Part shown: in pieces, positions 5,368 through 5,554 of the stretch
How the letters are laid out: the number at the start of each line of letters is the position of its first letter
How positions within the stretch are numbered: the first letter of the stretch is position 1
Origin: Bacillota bacterium
Lineage (GTDB): Bacteria > Bacillota > Clostridia > Christensenellales > Aristaeellaceae
DNA length: 5,554 nt
NCBI GenBank assembly: GCA_023391725.1
Contig: JAEWAH010000322.1
Span: 1 to 5,554, forward strand
Reading direction: 5' to 3'
Notes under the pieces: generated by a model
Database searches by the model: none
Told to the model about the DNA's origin: nothing
Seen by the model: only the letters and a program-made list of their open reading frames with translations
Translations under genes and position numbers: made by a program

Positions 5368-5554
5368 ATGCCAGAAATCCATGGAAACATTGAAGGACTG
5401 CGCAGGACGCTTCTTGGCGAGCTGGAAGAGCTCTACGGCTGGGAAGTGCCCCGCGCTGTCTTTGTGCCGCTGGATATGGTGCAGCTTCTCAAAGATCTTT
5501 CCCTGCGCATCAACCGGGTAATCGCCGTGTATATCACAAGGGACGGCGAAGTGG
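5368..5554 (+). CDS. hflX: GTPase HflX, N-terminal part (runs off window)
   Basis: The first 62 codons of what is probably HflX are present, a GTPase that binds the large ribosomal subunit and splits or rescues stalled ribosomes, for example under heat or antibiotic stress. The visible part reads IHGNIEGLRRTLLGELEELY (4-23), then WEVPRA (25-30), and LRINRVIAVYITRDGEV (46-62). This matches the start of Firmicute HflX proteins as I know them: a GN-x-x-G segment, an amphipathic helix, a proline-containing link, and an INREI-like strand before the nucleotide-free HflX domain. The G-domain motifs lie beyond the window, so the call rests on the N-terminus alone. GGGAGGA (5349-5355) is the likely ribosome binding site, with a rather long 12-nt spacing to ATG. 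No other in-frame ATG fits better. It follows the palindromic element and may be read from iscR or from its own promoter. Confidence 0.78.
   Translation, partial: MPEIHGNIEGLRRTLLGELEELYGWEVPRAVFVPLDMVQLLKDLSLRINRVIAVYITRDGEV

Noticed and set aside
5306..5521. Small open frame of 71 codons overlapping the hflX start
   Set aside because: It starts inside the palindromic element without a ribosome binding site, and the HflX-like frame starting at 5368 explains the same DNA better.

Overview
The window looks like chromosomal DNA from a moderately GC-rich member of the Clostridia (Bacillota). The evidence is an LplB-type sugar ABC permease, a cytoplasmic GH2 glycosidase, an iscR-iscS-iscU set in the clostridial arrangement, strong AGGAGG-like ribosome binding sites and a sigma-A type promoter. 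I cannot name a genus from the sequence alone.

Left part (1-3006), carbohydrate use. A partial ABC-transporter permease gene runs leftwards off the window from its start at 668. A complete GH2 beta-galactosidase-like gene (934-2916) runs rightwards. They are divergent across a 265-nt gap that holds several inverted repeats, including four AAAATG/CATTTT half-sites, so one regulator could control both. The enzyme has no signal peptide and would act in the cytoplasm on an oligosaccharide or glycoside brought in by the transporter. An intrinsic terminator (2981-3006) closes this block.

Middle part (3040-5192), iron-sulfur cluster assembly. A near-consensus extended -10 promoter (3040-3068) is followed at once by an IscR type-1-like inverted repeat (3077-3101) and a 5' leader with two small hairpins. 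Then come an Rrf2/IscR regulator, the cysteine desulfurase IscS (ATGA overlap with iscR) and the scaffold IscU (30 nt downstream). The desulfurase supplies sulfur, IscU builds the cluster, and IscR probably senses cluster supply and represses its own operon through the repeat beside the promoter.

Right end (5193-5554). A 137-nt imperfect palindrome with an 11-bp perfect closing helix and several internal stems separates iscU from the first 62 codons of an hflX-like ribosome-associated GTPase gene, which runs off the window. This element is the least explained part of the window. It could be a structured leader, a processing or termination signal, or a dispersed MITE/REP-like repeat.

No tRNA, rRNA, CRISPR array or transposase was seen. 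I found no clear evidence of a wholly new system. The most interesting leads are the structured element before hflX, the palindromes in the divergent sugar promoter region, and the IscR-like operator.
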